Source: an uncultured Peptococcaceae bacterium (lineage in GTDB: Bacteria; Bacillota; Peptococcia; Peptococcales; Peptococcaceae). From it: a DNA stretch of 10,745 bases. Made by a program: the position numbers and the translations under genes. Under the pieces are notes generated by a model. That model was not told where the DNA came from. It worked only from the letters and a program-made list of their open reading frames with translations, and made no database searches. The DNA lies in assembly GCA_902496505.1 (NCBI GenBank), contig CABVBB010000031.1, positions 1 to 10,745 of the forward strand, read 5' to 3'. Position 1 is the stretch's first letter. The number at the start of each line of letters is the position of its first letter. Shown here one piece after another: positions 1 to 7,192 of the stretch.

Positions 1-42
1 TAACAGTCTATCACACTCTCCCCTAAAAATCACCCTGCTCCG

Positions 43-1200
43 CTACTGCCAGGGACACCAATACTCCGTCAGGCTGGTCAAAAAGGTCTGCCCATTGACC
101 CGCAGCTGCCTGAGATGGCCGCGCATGACCTGCCGCGCCCGATAGACCACCAGCTCCTCCTGCATAGGCAGCCCCATTTGATACACGCTGTGCAAGATCG
201 CCTGCTGCTCGTGCCGTCTGCCTAAGTAAATCATTGCATGCCCCGGCAGATAAAGCACCGTACCTATCGGCAGCCCCTCTACCAACGCTTGCCGTTCGTC
301 ATCATCCAGTGCTGCTGGTATGGACTGCACGCCCGCCATTTGACGCTGAGCGCTGCTGTTGCGCGCCAGCGTGAAGCCAAAGACGCCAAAGACATCATCC
401 ACCAGCGAGGTGCAGTCGCGATAGCCATTCTCCCCGCCCCAGCCGTAAGGTTCGCCCAAACATTTAAGTCCCTGTTCCAAGAGACGGCCTTGGCTCAAGG
501 GCAGATAGCCCAGACTGAACCGTTCATCCTTAGGTAAAAGTATCTGCTCGATCCTCAGCCGTCCCTCTGCCGTGCGCCTGGGAAGCAGCGCGATATAGCC
601 CGCATGACAGTGATCATAGCAAGTCAGATGGGTGCCCATCAGCAAAAGCTGCTGACACTCCCGCCCTTGGCTTTGGTAAGTGATGATCTCGCGGCTGCAC
701 AGACATTGGACGAATTCCCGTTCGCCCGCCCACTGTCGCCACTGGGGCTCAACAGTCAGCGCCACCTGCTCAGCGCGCACCCATCCCCAAGTATGGCGGT
801 TCTGTACAAAAAACCAGCGTCCATCCAGACTGCGCTGCCAGATGAGCACCGGCTCACCCAATTTGAGCAGTGTCACCTGAAAACGATCCAGATCGGCCTT
901 CCAGCGCTCCCGATAGCTGGGCGCTTCAGTGGGAAATGTGCGCACCTGGGCCTGTTCGCTCATGAGGCCGAATTCCGCCGTGATCTGGCTATCTGCCCGC
1001 TGCCAATCCATCTCTTGGGCGAGCTGTCGATAAAAACCTTCGCCCCAGAAATGACCGCAGCCATCGAAACGTGCTTCCTTGGGATAAGGCAGCGCCTCCT
1101 GATGGCTCAGCACCTCCTCCTTGCTCATTTCTGCCGGAGCATTGGCAATATCTATTACGCCCGTCGCTGCCAAGGCTTCATTACAGTGATTGTAAGACAT
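43..1200 (-). CDS. SH3 domain and NlpC/P60 (C40) cell-wall peptidase
   Basis: This is a 385-residue protein that probably cleaves peptidoglycan stem peptides (the usual gamma-D-Glu to diamino acid bond for the family). The N-terminal half has an SH3b-like region around residues 105-150 (LIWQRSLDGRWFFVQN, then WGWVRAEQVAL), as in bacterial SH3 plus NlpC/P60 hydrolases. The C-terminal half is the C40 peptidase: catalytic Cys263 in RDCTSL, His321 in PGHAMIYLG and third polar residue His337 in LHSV, so the triad is complete. I chose the ATG at 1200, which is preceded by GGGAG three bases upstream. The open frame runs on to 1581, but that extension is antisense to the next gene and reads unlike protein. 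No signal peptide or lipobox is visible, which is unusual for a wall hydrolase. ATG 1218 or 1239 are possible longer starts. The gene is divergent from the COG2426 gene and no terminator is visible in bases 1-42. Confidence 0.88.
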   Translation of the reverse strand: MSYNHCNEALAATGVIDIANAPAEMSKEEVLSHQEALPYPKEARFDGCGHFWGEGFYRQLAQEMDWQRADSQITAEFGLMSEQAQVRTFPTEAPSYRERWKADLDRFQVTLLKLGEPVLIWQRSLDGRWFFVQNRHTWGWVRAEQVALTVEPQWRQWAGEREFVQCLCSREIITYQSQGRECQQLLLMGTHLTCYDHCHAGYIALLPRRTAEGRLRIEQILLPKDERFSLGYLPLSQGRLLEQGLKCLGEPYGWGGENGYRDCTSLVDDVFGVFGFTLARNSSAQRQMAGVQSIPAALDDDERQALVEGLPIGTVLYLPGHAMIYLGRRHEQQAILHSVYQMGLPMQEELVVYRARQVMRGHLRQLRVNGQTFLTSLTEYWCPWQ

Positions 1201-1259
1201 GATCTCCCGCTCTGTCATTAAAACTTTACAAAAAGCCATGAAAAACGCCGCCCTTTTCC

Positions 1260-1288
1260 TTAATAATTTTGCTAAAGTATGGTATAGT
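1260..1288 (+). promoter_or_regulatory. Candidate sigma-70 promoter for the COG2426-PAP2 operon
   Basis: TTAATA at 1260-1265 and TATAGT at 1283-1288 are separated by 17 bases, giving 4/6 and 5/6 matches to the consensus hexamers. Transcription would begin near 1295, about 50 bases before the chosen start codon. On the minus strand TTGCCA (1309-1314) and TACTAT (1284-1289), 19 bases apart, could serve the divergent NlpC/P60 gene and would overlap this promoter; that second reading is weaker. Confidence 0.4.
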
Positions 1289-1345
1289 ATTACTGATATG
1301 CCACCCGCTGGCAAAATGTTCATGAAGGCAGGAGCGAATACATTT

Positions 1346-1852
1346 ATGGCCAATACTTTAGCCGATACCCTATATAACACCTTTTCCTTTGGCGGACCGT
1401 ACTTCGCCTTATTCATCATTTCCATGATCCCCTTAGTCGAGCTGCGCGGCGCAGTCATTCTCGGTGCTGCCATGCAGTTAGACTGGCAGATGGTACTTTT
1501 AGTCTCTTTCTTGGGCAATATCCTGCCAGTGCCCTTTGTGCTCTCCTTTGGCAAGCGGCTCATCCACTGGCTCAAGACCATCCCGCTCTTTTCGGGGCTG
1601 GCCCACCGCTATGAAGCCAAACTTCTGCGCAACGCGGACAAGATCAATACCTACTCTCTTTTGGGACTTTGTCTCTTTGTCGCTATTCCTCTGCCCGGCA
1701 CTGGCGCTTGGTCCGGCTCCGCGCTGGCTGCTCTTTTGGCGCTGCGCATCCGCTACGCTTTCCCCGCCATCACCTTGGGCGTGCTCATCGCCGGCATCAT
1801 CATGACGCTGGGCGCTTATGGCTTCGTCAATTTTTTGCAGATCATGATCTAG
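1346..1852 (+). CDS. COG2426 small multidrug-export-type membrane protein
   Basis: This 168-residue hydrophobic protein belongs to the Sm_multidrug_ex family (COG2426, PF06695) of the inner membrane. The two family hallmarks are present: IPLVELRGAV at residues 28-37 and IPLPGTGAWSG at 114-124. Both are Pro-Glu/Gly-Arg-type loops between membrane segments, resembling the paired re-entrant loops of DedA-like transporters. Membrane segments are seen at about 17-43, 48-66, 104-118, 123-140 and 142-164. The family name implies drug export, but the biochemical role is poorly established. The ATG at 1346 gives the usual family length and has AGGAG at 1330-1334, a rather long 11-base spacing; in-frame ATGs at 1316 and 1322 are alternatives. 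The frame remains open back to 1199, but that part overlaps the promoter and does not look like this family. The stop codon overlaps the ribosome binding site of the PAP2 gene, so the two are one operon. Confidence 0.85.
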   Translation: MANTLADTLYNTFSFGGPYFALFIISMIPLVELRGAVILGAAMQLDWQMVLLVSFLGNILPVPFVLSFGKRLIHWLKTIPLFSGLAHRYEAKLLRNADKINTYSLLGLCLFVAIPLPGTGAWSGSALAALLALRIRYAFPAITLGVLIAGIIMTLGAYGFVNFLQIMI

Positions 1853-1864
1853 GAGGACAGACCG

Positions 1865-2404
1865 ATGACACCCTGGCAAACACTCGAACTCCAAATCCTC
1901 GACCAGATCGCTCTAGGGCATAATGCCTTCCTTGATCAAGTGATGCCCGCGGTGAGTTTTCTCGGCAACAGCGGCTGGATCTGGATCGTCATCGCCGTTC
2001 TCATGGTCCTATCCAAGCGTTATCGCCGCGGCGGCTGGCTGCTGACCACTGCGCTGGTCTTCTGCCTTTTGGTGGGCAACCTCACCCTCAAGCCGCTCAT
2101 TGCCCGCATCCGTCCCTTTGACGTCAATACGCTGGTGACGCTCCTCATTGCGCCGCCCACCGATTATTCCTTTCCCTCCGGCCACAGCATGGCCTCCTTT
2201 GCCGCAGCGACGACGCTTTGGCATACAGACCGCCGCTTCGGCCTTGCTGCCTTCGTCCTTGCCGCGGTGATCGCCTTTTCCCGCCTCTATCTGTACGTCC
2301 ACTATCCTACCGACGTCTTAGGCGGCACCATCATCGGCTTGCTGTTAGGCAATCTGGCCATCTATCTCTTCACCCGCATAGACAAACGCCGCACTCAAGC
2401 CTGA
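1865..2404 (+). CDS. PAP2-family membrane phosphatase
   Basis: This is a 179-residue membrane phosphatase of the PAP2 (phosphatidic acid phosphatase type 2) superfamily. All three signature motifs are intact: KPLIARIRP (Lys76, Arg83, Pro84), PSGH (residues 104-107, catalytic His107) and SRLYLYVHYPTD (Arg140, nucleophile His146, Asp150). Membrane helices lie between and around them at about 38-50, 57-75, 108-118, 126-140 and 152-170. Likely substrates are lipid pyrophosphates or phosphates such as undecaprenyl pyrophosphate or phosphatidylglycerol phosphate; the sequence alone does not choose. A perfect AGGAGG at 1851-1856 sits 8 bases before the ATG and overlaps the stop of the COG2426 gene, so expression is probably coupled. 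The gene ends just ahead of a bidirectional terminator. Confidence 0.93.
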   Translation: MTPWQTLELQILDQIALGHNAFLDQVMPAVSFLGNSGWIWIVIAVLMVLSKRYRRGGWLLTTALVFCLLVGNLTLKPLIARIRPFDVNTLVTLLIAPPTDYSFPSGHSMASFAAATTLWHTDRRFGLAAFVLAAVIAFSRLYLYVHYPTDVLGGTIIGLLLGNLAIYLFTRIDKRRTQA

Positions 2405-2410
2405 CACCAA

Positions 2411-2448
2411 AAAGCTCCCCGCCTATCCTGCGATAAGCGGGGAGCTTT
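2411..2448. terminator. Bidirectional rho-independent terminator
   Basis: A 12-base perfect inverted repeat has left arm AAAGCTCCCCGC (2411-2422) and right arm at 2437-2448. The loop contains a further short TATC/GATA stem. On the plus strand TTTGTCTT follows; on the minus strand a run of five T follows. It lies between the convergent PAP2 (ends 2404) and permease (ends 2458) genes and should serve both. Confidence 0.9.
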
Positions 2449-2457
2449 GTCTTGCCC

Positions 2458-3903
2458 TCAGAACAAGAGATTGCCTAAAGGAATGACGATGATCAAAATG
2501 ATGACCACGCCTAAAAGCAGTGACAGCGAAACGTACTTGTAGATCATTTTCGGTGTCGTCCACTCGCTGGCGTGAATGATCGCACCGCCGATAGAAGACG
2601 CTGGGAACATAAAACCAAACAAGCACAAAATCGTGATCAAAGTCGCTGCCACCATGGGATTGAAGGCCATTCCGGCATTGTACATGATGGAGACGATCGA
2701 AAGCAGTGTAAAGCCCATAGCCAGATTGTTGCCGATATTGGTCAAAATGACGGTGATGATCGCCAGCACCACCAAGAAGCCGACCTCACCCAGACTATTG
2801 AACATCGGCGTCATGGTCTGGACTGCCCAAGTACTGATGCCGGTCTCCACATTCGTCAGCTGATTAGCGATAAATAAAGCCGCGACGATCAAAAAATACA
2901 TATCCCAGGAAACAAATTTGGTGCACTCCATAGGATTAAGCAATGGCCCTTCCTCGGTTTTGATAAAGACCATCAGCACAATGATCAACAGCGTCACGCC
3001 ATACACGCCTAAGGCGCTGCACACATAACGCAGACCGCTGGTGCCGGTAAAGAGTCCGACCAGGGTGCACAAGATCAGATACGCCGCTGTCAGATATAAA
3101 ATATAGCGCTGATTTTGCTTCAGAGTATTGTCCTCGCTGTCATTCATCTGGATCTCGGCCAGCTTGCTGGCATCACAGCGCAGGATATACTTCATGAATA
3201 AAACGTAGGCGATGCAAAAAAGGATCAACGCTGGCCAGACAACGACCATAAACATTGTATAATTCATCATCACACCAGTCGCCGCAGAAACTGTACCGAT
3301 GGTCATCAAGTCCCAGCCCAGAAAAGGAAAGACCACCATGCCGATGCCGGCAAAAATATTGACGCCGATGATCATCATTACCGCATATTTGTCGCCAGGT
3401 TTCAGACCCATTTTCTTAAAGATGCCGTCCAGTATGGTCATCATGAATAAAATGACGACCACGCCGCTGATCACAGTACCTAATACAAACGGTACAAAAA
3501 GCAGTAAAAACGTCAGCACCCAAGGCTTCCCTTGGGCAAATCTCAAATTGGTCAGCGCGTTGACCAACCAATCGGTCGTCTTCGTGGCCTGCATGGCACC
3601 AAAAAGCAGCATACTGACCAAAGTCAGCACTGCTGTCGAATTGCCGAAAGCTGCCGCCCAAACGCTCATTTCATTGCCGAACTGGCTGACGCCCATAGCC
3701 ACTAAAGCCAGCAAACTTGGCCATAACAAGCCGCAGAAACTCCAACCATAGATCACGCCCAAAAAGATGCCAATGACGGTCATACCATAGGCGGTGATCG
3801 GTTCTGGCGGTGGAATGAAACGAAAGGCAAACATCAATAGGACAACAATGACCGCATGAATAAGTTCTACCGGTCTATTTCCTTTTTGTATAGTCGTACT
3901 CAT
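2458..3903 (-). CDS. SLC13/DASS-type anion permease
   Basis: This 481-residue inner-membrane transporter has about 12-14 hydrophobic segments from residue 13 to the C-terminus and one hydrophilic cytoplasmic loop at about 241-267. It fits the ion-transporter superfamily, most like SLC13/DASS permeases, which use Na+ or H+ to import di- and tricarboxylates, sulfate or related anions. Two pseudo-symmetric substrate-site regions are recognisable: FGNSTAV (86-92) in the first half, and TNIGNNLAMG (388-397) with FMFPASSIGG (431-440) in the second. The motifs are not textbook SNT, so substrate cannot be assigned and an ArsB/NhaD-like role is not excluded. The ATG at 3903 has AAGGAG (3912-3917) 8 bases upstream. 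The gene lies 141 bases downstream of the phosphodiesterase on the same strand, suggesting a shared transport-and-hydrolysis pathway. No frameshift or truncation is visible. Confidence 0.83.
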   Translation of the reverse strand: MSTTIQKGNRPVELIHAVIVVLLMFAFRFIPPPEPITAYGMTVIGIFLGVIYGWSFCGLLWPSLLALVAMGVSQFGNEMSVWAAAFGNSTAVLTLVSMLLFGAMQATKTTDWLVNALTNLRFAQGKPWVLTFLLLFVPFVLGTVISGVVVILFMMTILDGIFKKMGLKPGDKYAVMMIIGVNIFAGIGMVVFPFLGWDLMTIGTVSAATGVMMNYTMFMVVVWPALILFCIAYVLFMKYILRCDASKLAEIQMNDSEDNTLKQNQRYILYLTAAYLILCTLVGLFTGTSGLRYVCSALGVYGVTLLIIVLMVFIKTEEGPLLNPMECTKFVSWDMYFLIVAALFIANQLTNVETGISTWAVQTMTPMFNSLGEVGFLVVLAIITVILTNIGNNLAMGFTLLSIVSIMYNAGMAFNPMVAATLITILCLFGFMFPASSIGGAIIHASEWTTPKMIYKYVSLSLLLGVVIILIIVIPLGNLLF

Positions 3904-3979
3904 AGCCCTATCTCCTTTTACGATAATTTAGAATCCTTATGAGTTCAATGATTATTCCCAAAACACATTTTCTAAATAT

Positions 3980-4023
3980 GCCTATTCATCTGCAGGGCTT
4001 CTACAGATGAACAGGCTTTTTTT
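3980..4023 (+). terminator. Hairpin with T-tract, oriented as a plus-strand terminator
   Basis: GCCTATTCATCTG (3980-3992) pairs with 4004-4016 at 12 of 13 positions around an 11-base loop. Seven T follow directly on the plus strand. On the minus strand, the direction of the flanking genes, the hairpin is followed by ATATTTAG, a poor U-tract. It may block antisense transcription, or act as a partial terminator or RNA-processing site between the phosphodiesterase and permease genes, lowering permease expression. No plus-strand gene is seen that would need it. Confidence 0.6.
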
Positions 4024-4044
4024 CTTTTATCTACTTCTTACGCT

Positions 4045-6057
4045 TCAATACGCTTCTGCAAAAATCTGATAGGCTGGAGCGCCTTCACATTGGGCAGGCA
4101 TCCGTACGCCTAATAGGGCGGCGATCGTCGGCGCTACATCGACTTGACGGATGACGCGCTCTGTTTGATAGCCTTTCTTGAGCCCTGCACCAGCAGCCAT
4201 GAAGATCGGCGACAGGGACGTATCGAAATAACCATAAGCCGTGGACCAGGTGTCGCAATGGCCTTTGTTCGGACCTTCTATCAGGAAATAAATGATATCA
4301 CCGCATTTATCACCACTTAGGCCCAAATGCCGGGCTTCCTTATTGCGGATAGCCATACTGACGATGCGCCGGCCATATTCATCCCGATAATTGTAAAGGG
4401 CGCTGATGATCTCTTCCTCCAGCGCATATTTGTCTGCGGGATCGACAATGCCTTGCGGATTGCGGCCCTTGAGGTTGATGTAGATATGACAGGTCCGAGA
4501 GGCGATGGCCTTCGTATGCTCCCAATCGATGACTTTGGTGGGAGCGCCGTTTTCATCCTTGACCAGCGCTGTATAGCCCAATTCGTACATGACCTTGGCA
4601 TTGACGCCCAACGCATCACCAAAAGGTACAGGACGGGCATCACTGGGGCAAAGGAAGCCATGGTCTGGAGCCACGATGATCGTCCAGCCCTCATCCAAGA
4701 GGTGGAGGAACTCTCCGATATATTTGTCGGTATCTTTATAGACTGATTCGATGATCGCTTGATACTTCTGCGGATCCTGGCCGCCCTCCGCATAAAAATC
4801 GTCAGGCTTAGCAAATCTCCAGCACAGATGACCGATCATATCCACATTGTGGATGTGGGAGAATACGACCTCATACTCATTGGCCTGGATCAAATAGTTG
4901 ATGGCATCTGCCTGCCACTGGGTATATTTTTCCCAGCTGCGGCACAGAAGTTTTTCCGCATATTCCTCCACAGCACCGCCGCAGGAGGCCATGACTTTGA
5001 CATAGCCGACATTGTCATTGATCTGCTGCAAGAGCGTCTTGGGATGACAGAAGGTGGCATCAGCATAAGGAATAGCATTGCTCATCCACAGCCGGATCTT
5101 GCTGCCATCTGGAGCGATCTCCAGGATCGTCGCCTGTCGTACACAGGACACATGTTCATCGCCAGCTATGATATCATCGACCAAGTCTTCAGCATATTCG
5201 CCATTATGCAGTACAGCGATAGGCTCTGCTTCTTTCTTGCTCTTGTAGATCTCAATATTGGCGTATTCTCCTGCCTCGTTTTTGACCAGCAGACAGTAGC
5301 GTCTGACCACCCCCTGGGAAGTGATGTAGCCAAACTCTTTAGCGCCCTCTGGCAGCTCTTTGACCCAGCCTTTGGGTTCTGTAATAGGCGAATTGACCAC
5401 ATCGAAGGTGACCTGTTCTAATGAGCCTTCCCCATCGTCATAAGACAACATGACATTTTGGATATCGCCGACTGCACTCATGACTGCTTCTTCGCCGTCT
5501 GTCTGCAGATCATCCAGTATACAGCCTGCTCCCGTCGCGCCAGTGACCCGCGAACGGAAGACGAGCTCTTTGATATCTGGTGACGCGTACAATATTTTTT
5601 CTGTATCTTTCGTCAAGCCCATATTGATGCTGGCTGGCGTTACCCCATCGATCACGTGCAGATCAGGGCTGTCACTGGTTGGCGGCCAAGAGCAGCCTGG
5701 CCAATGGAACACCAGCGTCTTCTTGCCTGCCTCAGCCGTAACGTTCCACAATTGCTCCGATTGACAGGAGGCGGAATTCAGATTATAGGTGATCTTATCG
5801 AGGTCAGTTGGATGCTGGGCATAAAAGCAGGTGATGCCGTGGGTCTCTGGATAGGAGCCTGTGGACAATGTCGTCCACTGCGGCGGCGTGATCGTCGGCA
5901 TAGCGCCCAAAAGCACCAAGTCATCGCGCATAGCGCCCTGTTCCTTGAGAGCCTGCAAATGCGGGAGTTTCCCTTCCTCGATCATTCTGCGTGTGATCCT
6001 AGGATCCATACCATCGACACCTAAAACGATCACTTTTTCACTTCTCGCTTTTGTCAT
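4045..6057 (-). CDS. Cytosolic alkaline-phosphatase-superfamily phosphodiesterase
   Basis: This 670-residue enzyme of the alkaline phosphatase superfamily resembles type I phosphodiesterase/nucleotide pyrophosphatases (PF01663). The metal-site residues appear complete: Asp15 in VLGVDGMDPR, a threonine nucleophile in MPTITPPQWTTLSTG (Thr57 best placed, Thr55 possible), Asp406 and His410 in HNVDMIGH, Asp465 and His466 in PDHG, and His600 in NKGHCDTW. Between the nucleophile and Asp406 sits a large insert (about residues 85-395) that probably forms a substrate cap. There is no signal peptide, so it acts in the cytosol and not on periplasmic substrates. Phosphodiesters, pyrophosphates, phosphonoacetate-like or sulfate ester substrates are all possible in this superfamily; I cannot choose. 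The ATG at 6057 has AAGGA about 8 bases upstream. It is divergent from a LysR gene and upstream of an anion permease, suggesting import followed by intracellular hydrolysis. Confidence 0.85.
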   Translation of the reverse strand: MTKARSEKVIVLGVDGMDPRITRRMIEEGKLPHLQALKEQGAMRDDLVLLGAMPTITPPQWTTLSTGSYPETHGITCFYAQHPTDLDKITYNLNSASCQSEQLWNVTAEAGKKTLVFHWPGCSWPPTSDSPDLHVIDGVTPASINMGLTKDTEKILYASPDIKELVFRSRVTGATGAGCILDDLQTDGEEAVMSAVGDIQNVMLSYDDGEGSLEQVTFDVVNSPITEPKGWVKELPEGAKEFGYITSQGVVRRYCLLVKNEAGEYANIEIYKSKKEAEPIAVLHNGEYAEDLVDDIIAGDEHVSCVRQATILEIAPDGSKIRLWMSNAIPYADATFCHPKTLLQQINDNVGYVKVMASCGGAVEEYAEKLLCRSWEKYTQWQADAINYLIQANEYEVVFSHIHNVDMIGHLCWRFAKPDDFYAEGGQDPQKYQAIIESVYKDTDKYIGEFLHLLDEGWTIIVAPDHGFLCPSDARPVPFGDALGVNAKVMYELGYTALVKDENGAPTKVIDWEHTKAIASRTCHIYINLKGRNPQGIVDPADKYALEEEIISALYNYRDEYGRRIVSMAIRNKEARHLGLSGDKCGDIIYFLIEGPNKGHCDTWSTAYGYFDTSLSPIFMAAGAGLKKGYQTERVIRQVDVAPTIAALLGVRMPAQCEGAPAYQIFAEAY

Positions 6058-6091
6058 GTTGTTATCCTTCTTTCTTTTCGTGGGGTTCGTG

Positions 6092-6106
6092 ATAGTTAAA
6101 ACCTAT
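6092..6106. promoter_or_regulatory. Second ATAG-N7-CTAT dyad, in the phosphodiesterase leader
   Basis: ATAG at 6092-6095 and CTAT at 6103-6106 repeat the dyad found beside the lysR promoter, with the same 7-base gap and an inner T-N11-A. It lies 35 bases upstream of the phosphodiesterase start and downstream of that gene's predicted transcription start. It may be a secondary LysR contact or a chance match. Confidence 0.35.
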
Positions 6107-6130
6107 TCATGTTGTGTGATGTCCCCGACG

Positions 6131-6140
6131 GCTGCGCAGC
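6131..6140. repeat. Perfect 10-base palindrome in the divergent region
   Basis: GCTGCGCAGC is self-complementary, and flanking ACG and CGT extend it if one T is bulged out. It stands out as GC-rich in an otherwise AT-rich spacer. In the phosphodiesterase transcript it would form a hairpin in the 5' leader; as DNA it could be an operator. Its role is unknown. Confidence 0.45.
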
Positions 6141-6166
6141 TCGTTGGTCTCTTTCTTTATACTATT

Positions 6167-6195
6167 ATGATATCTATAAATATTTTCTTTGTAAA
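6167..6195 (-). promoter_or_regulatory. Candidate sigma-70 promoter for the phosphodiesterase gene
   Basis: On the minus strand TTTACA (6190-6195) and TATCAT (6167-6172) are separated by 17 bases, each matching the consensus at 5 of 6 positions. Predicted transcription begins near 6160, leaving a leader of about 100 bases before the ATG at 6057. Its -35 overlaps the candidate lysR -35. Confidence 0.5.
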
Positions 6196-6218
6196 ATACC
6201 CGTTGGATATGCTAGTAT
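6189..6218 (+). promoter_or_regulatory. Candidate lysR promoter
   Basis: TTGTAA (6189-6194) and TAGTAT (6213-6218) are 18 bases apart, each 4 of 6 to consensus. It is a weak promoter, directly abutted on the downstream side by the operator dyad at 6218-6234, which fits negative autoregulation. Confidence 0.35.
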
Positions 6219-6234
6219 ATAGCTGTAAGCTATA
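6218..6234. promoter_or_regulatory. LysR-type operator dyad (T-N11-A)
   Basis: TATAGC (6218-6223) and GCTATA (6229-6234) form a perfect inverted repeat around TGTAA. It contains the T-N11-A core (T6220, A6232) typical of LysR recognition sites. The dyad centre near 6226 is about 66 bases upstream of the predicted phosphodiesterase transcription start, the usual recognition-site position for this regulator family, and just downstream of the lysR -10. Binding could therefore activate the divergent gene and repress lysR. Confidence 0.55.
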
Positions 6235-6256
6235 CATATAGGGAGGAGGATGCATC

Positions 6257-7186
6257 ATGCGTTTAGAACAGCTGCAGTATATCGTCGAAGTTGCCAATCA
6301 GCGCTCCATTTCCAGGGCCGCCAAAAATCTCTATATTTCTCAGCCCTCCCTGAGCAAAGCGATCGCTCAGCTGGAAGCCGAGCTGGGTTTTCCGATCTTT
6401 GTCCGTTTGCAGCAGGGGATCCTGCCCACGACCATCGGCGAACAAGTCATTGCCAAAGCGCGGCTGATCTTAGGCGAACTAGCCGAACTTCGCCAGCTGT
6501 CCCCCAATGATGATCCGCCCGCCAAAGCCACACTCAAGGTCGCTCTGCCGCTCTTGCTCTGCAATGATCTGCTCAACCACACTCTGCATATTCTCCATGA
6601 ACGCTATCCTGCTTTGAACATCCTGCCCTATCAATCTGATAACAGCGATGTGATCGCCTCTCTCAGCGATGGCTTGCTGGATCTGGGGATCATCAGCTAT
6701 GGCTTTCTTGAAAAAAATCAGCTGGAAAGTCAGTTCAAAGCTCATCACCTGTTCTTCCAAGTGCTGTCGCGGGAAGATTTTTATTTGGTAGTCAATCCCC
6801 ATTCCTCCTGGGCTGCCCGAGAAACCGTCAGCTATCACGAATTGATCGATGTGCCCATCGCTACTTTCAGCGATATGCTCAAATACAACAACACCTTTGC
6901 TGTAGATGAAACTGCTTATTTGACCAATGCCAGCTTGTACCTGCCCAGCAAGGAAAGCTTGTTAAATACACTATTGGACGACAGCAGCATCGTCACCATC
7001 TTCCCGCGCATCGGTGCGCGGACCGAAGCTCTGGTGCGTTCCGGTGCTCTCACTGCTGTTCCCATCGTCGAATTTCCCAATACGCAATTCATCACGCTGC
7101 TGCTCAACGCCGAGCAGGCAATTCCCCCCTATACGCAAGCCTTCATCACCATTTTTACTGAGCAGTACAACGCTTCCCTGCTGTAA
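6257..7186 (+). CDS. LysR-family transcriptional regulator
   Basis: This 309-residue regulator has the LysR winged helix-turn-helix at residues 1-60 (MRLEQLQYIVEVA, then SISRAAKNLYISQPSLSKAIAQLE, with the wing near LGFPIFVR). The effector-binding domain follows a linker at about residues 88-92 and runs to about 300. Length and order are normal for the family. The ATG at 6257 has a purine-rich GGGAGGAGGA at 6241-6250 ending about 6-7 bases upstream; the ATG at 6250 is out of frame. Its likely target is the divergent phosphodiesterase gene and, through it, the permease. The inducing ligand cannot be read from the sequence. A strong terminator begins 7 bases after the stop codon. Confidence 0.94.
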   Translation: MRLEQLQYIVEVANQRSISRAAKNLYISQPSLSKAIAQLEAELGFPIFVRLQQGILPTTIGEQVIAKARLILGELAELRQLSPNDDPPAKATLKVALPLLLCNDLLNHTLHILHERYPALNILPYQSDNSDVIASLSDGLLDLGIISYGFLEKNQLESQFKAHHLFFQVLSREDFYLVVNPHSSWAARETVSYHELIDVPIATFSDMLKYNNTFAVDETAYLTNASLYLPSKESLLNTLLDDSSIVTIFPRIGARTEALVRSGALTAVPIVEFPNTQFITLLLNAEQAIPPYTQAFITIFTEQYNASLL

Positions 7187-7192
7187 GCGCCA

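Noticed and set aside
1..42. Left edge of the window
   Set aside because: It is too short to assign; no terminator, promoter or gene end is visible apart from the NlpC/P60 stop at 43.
1199..1345. A longer start for the COG2426 protein
   Set aside because: The added residues cover the promoter region and lack membrane or family character; the start at 1346 gives the usual length.
1201..1581. A 127-residue N-terminal extension of the NlpC/P60 reading frame on the minus strand
   Set aside because: It is antisense to the COG2426 gene and its promoter, has no domain-like content, and the GGGAG site and family-like N-terminus support a start at 1200.
3299..3751. A 150-codon plus-strand open frame inside the permease gene
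   Set aside because: It is antisense to membrane segments of the permease and has low-complexity composition typical of shadows.
4759..5421. A 220-codon open frame on the plus strand
   Set aside because: It is a shadow of the phosphodiesterase gene, whose metal-site motifs fix the real frame; it has no ribosome binding site or recognisable domain.
6111..6122. A tiny leader frame (ATG AAT AGG TTT TAA on the minus strand, near 6097-6111) as an upstream peptide
   Set aside because: It is only four codons long and has no ribosome binding site.
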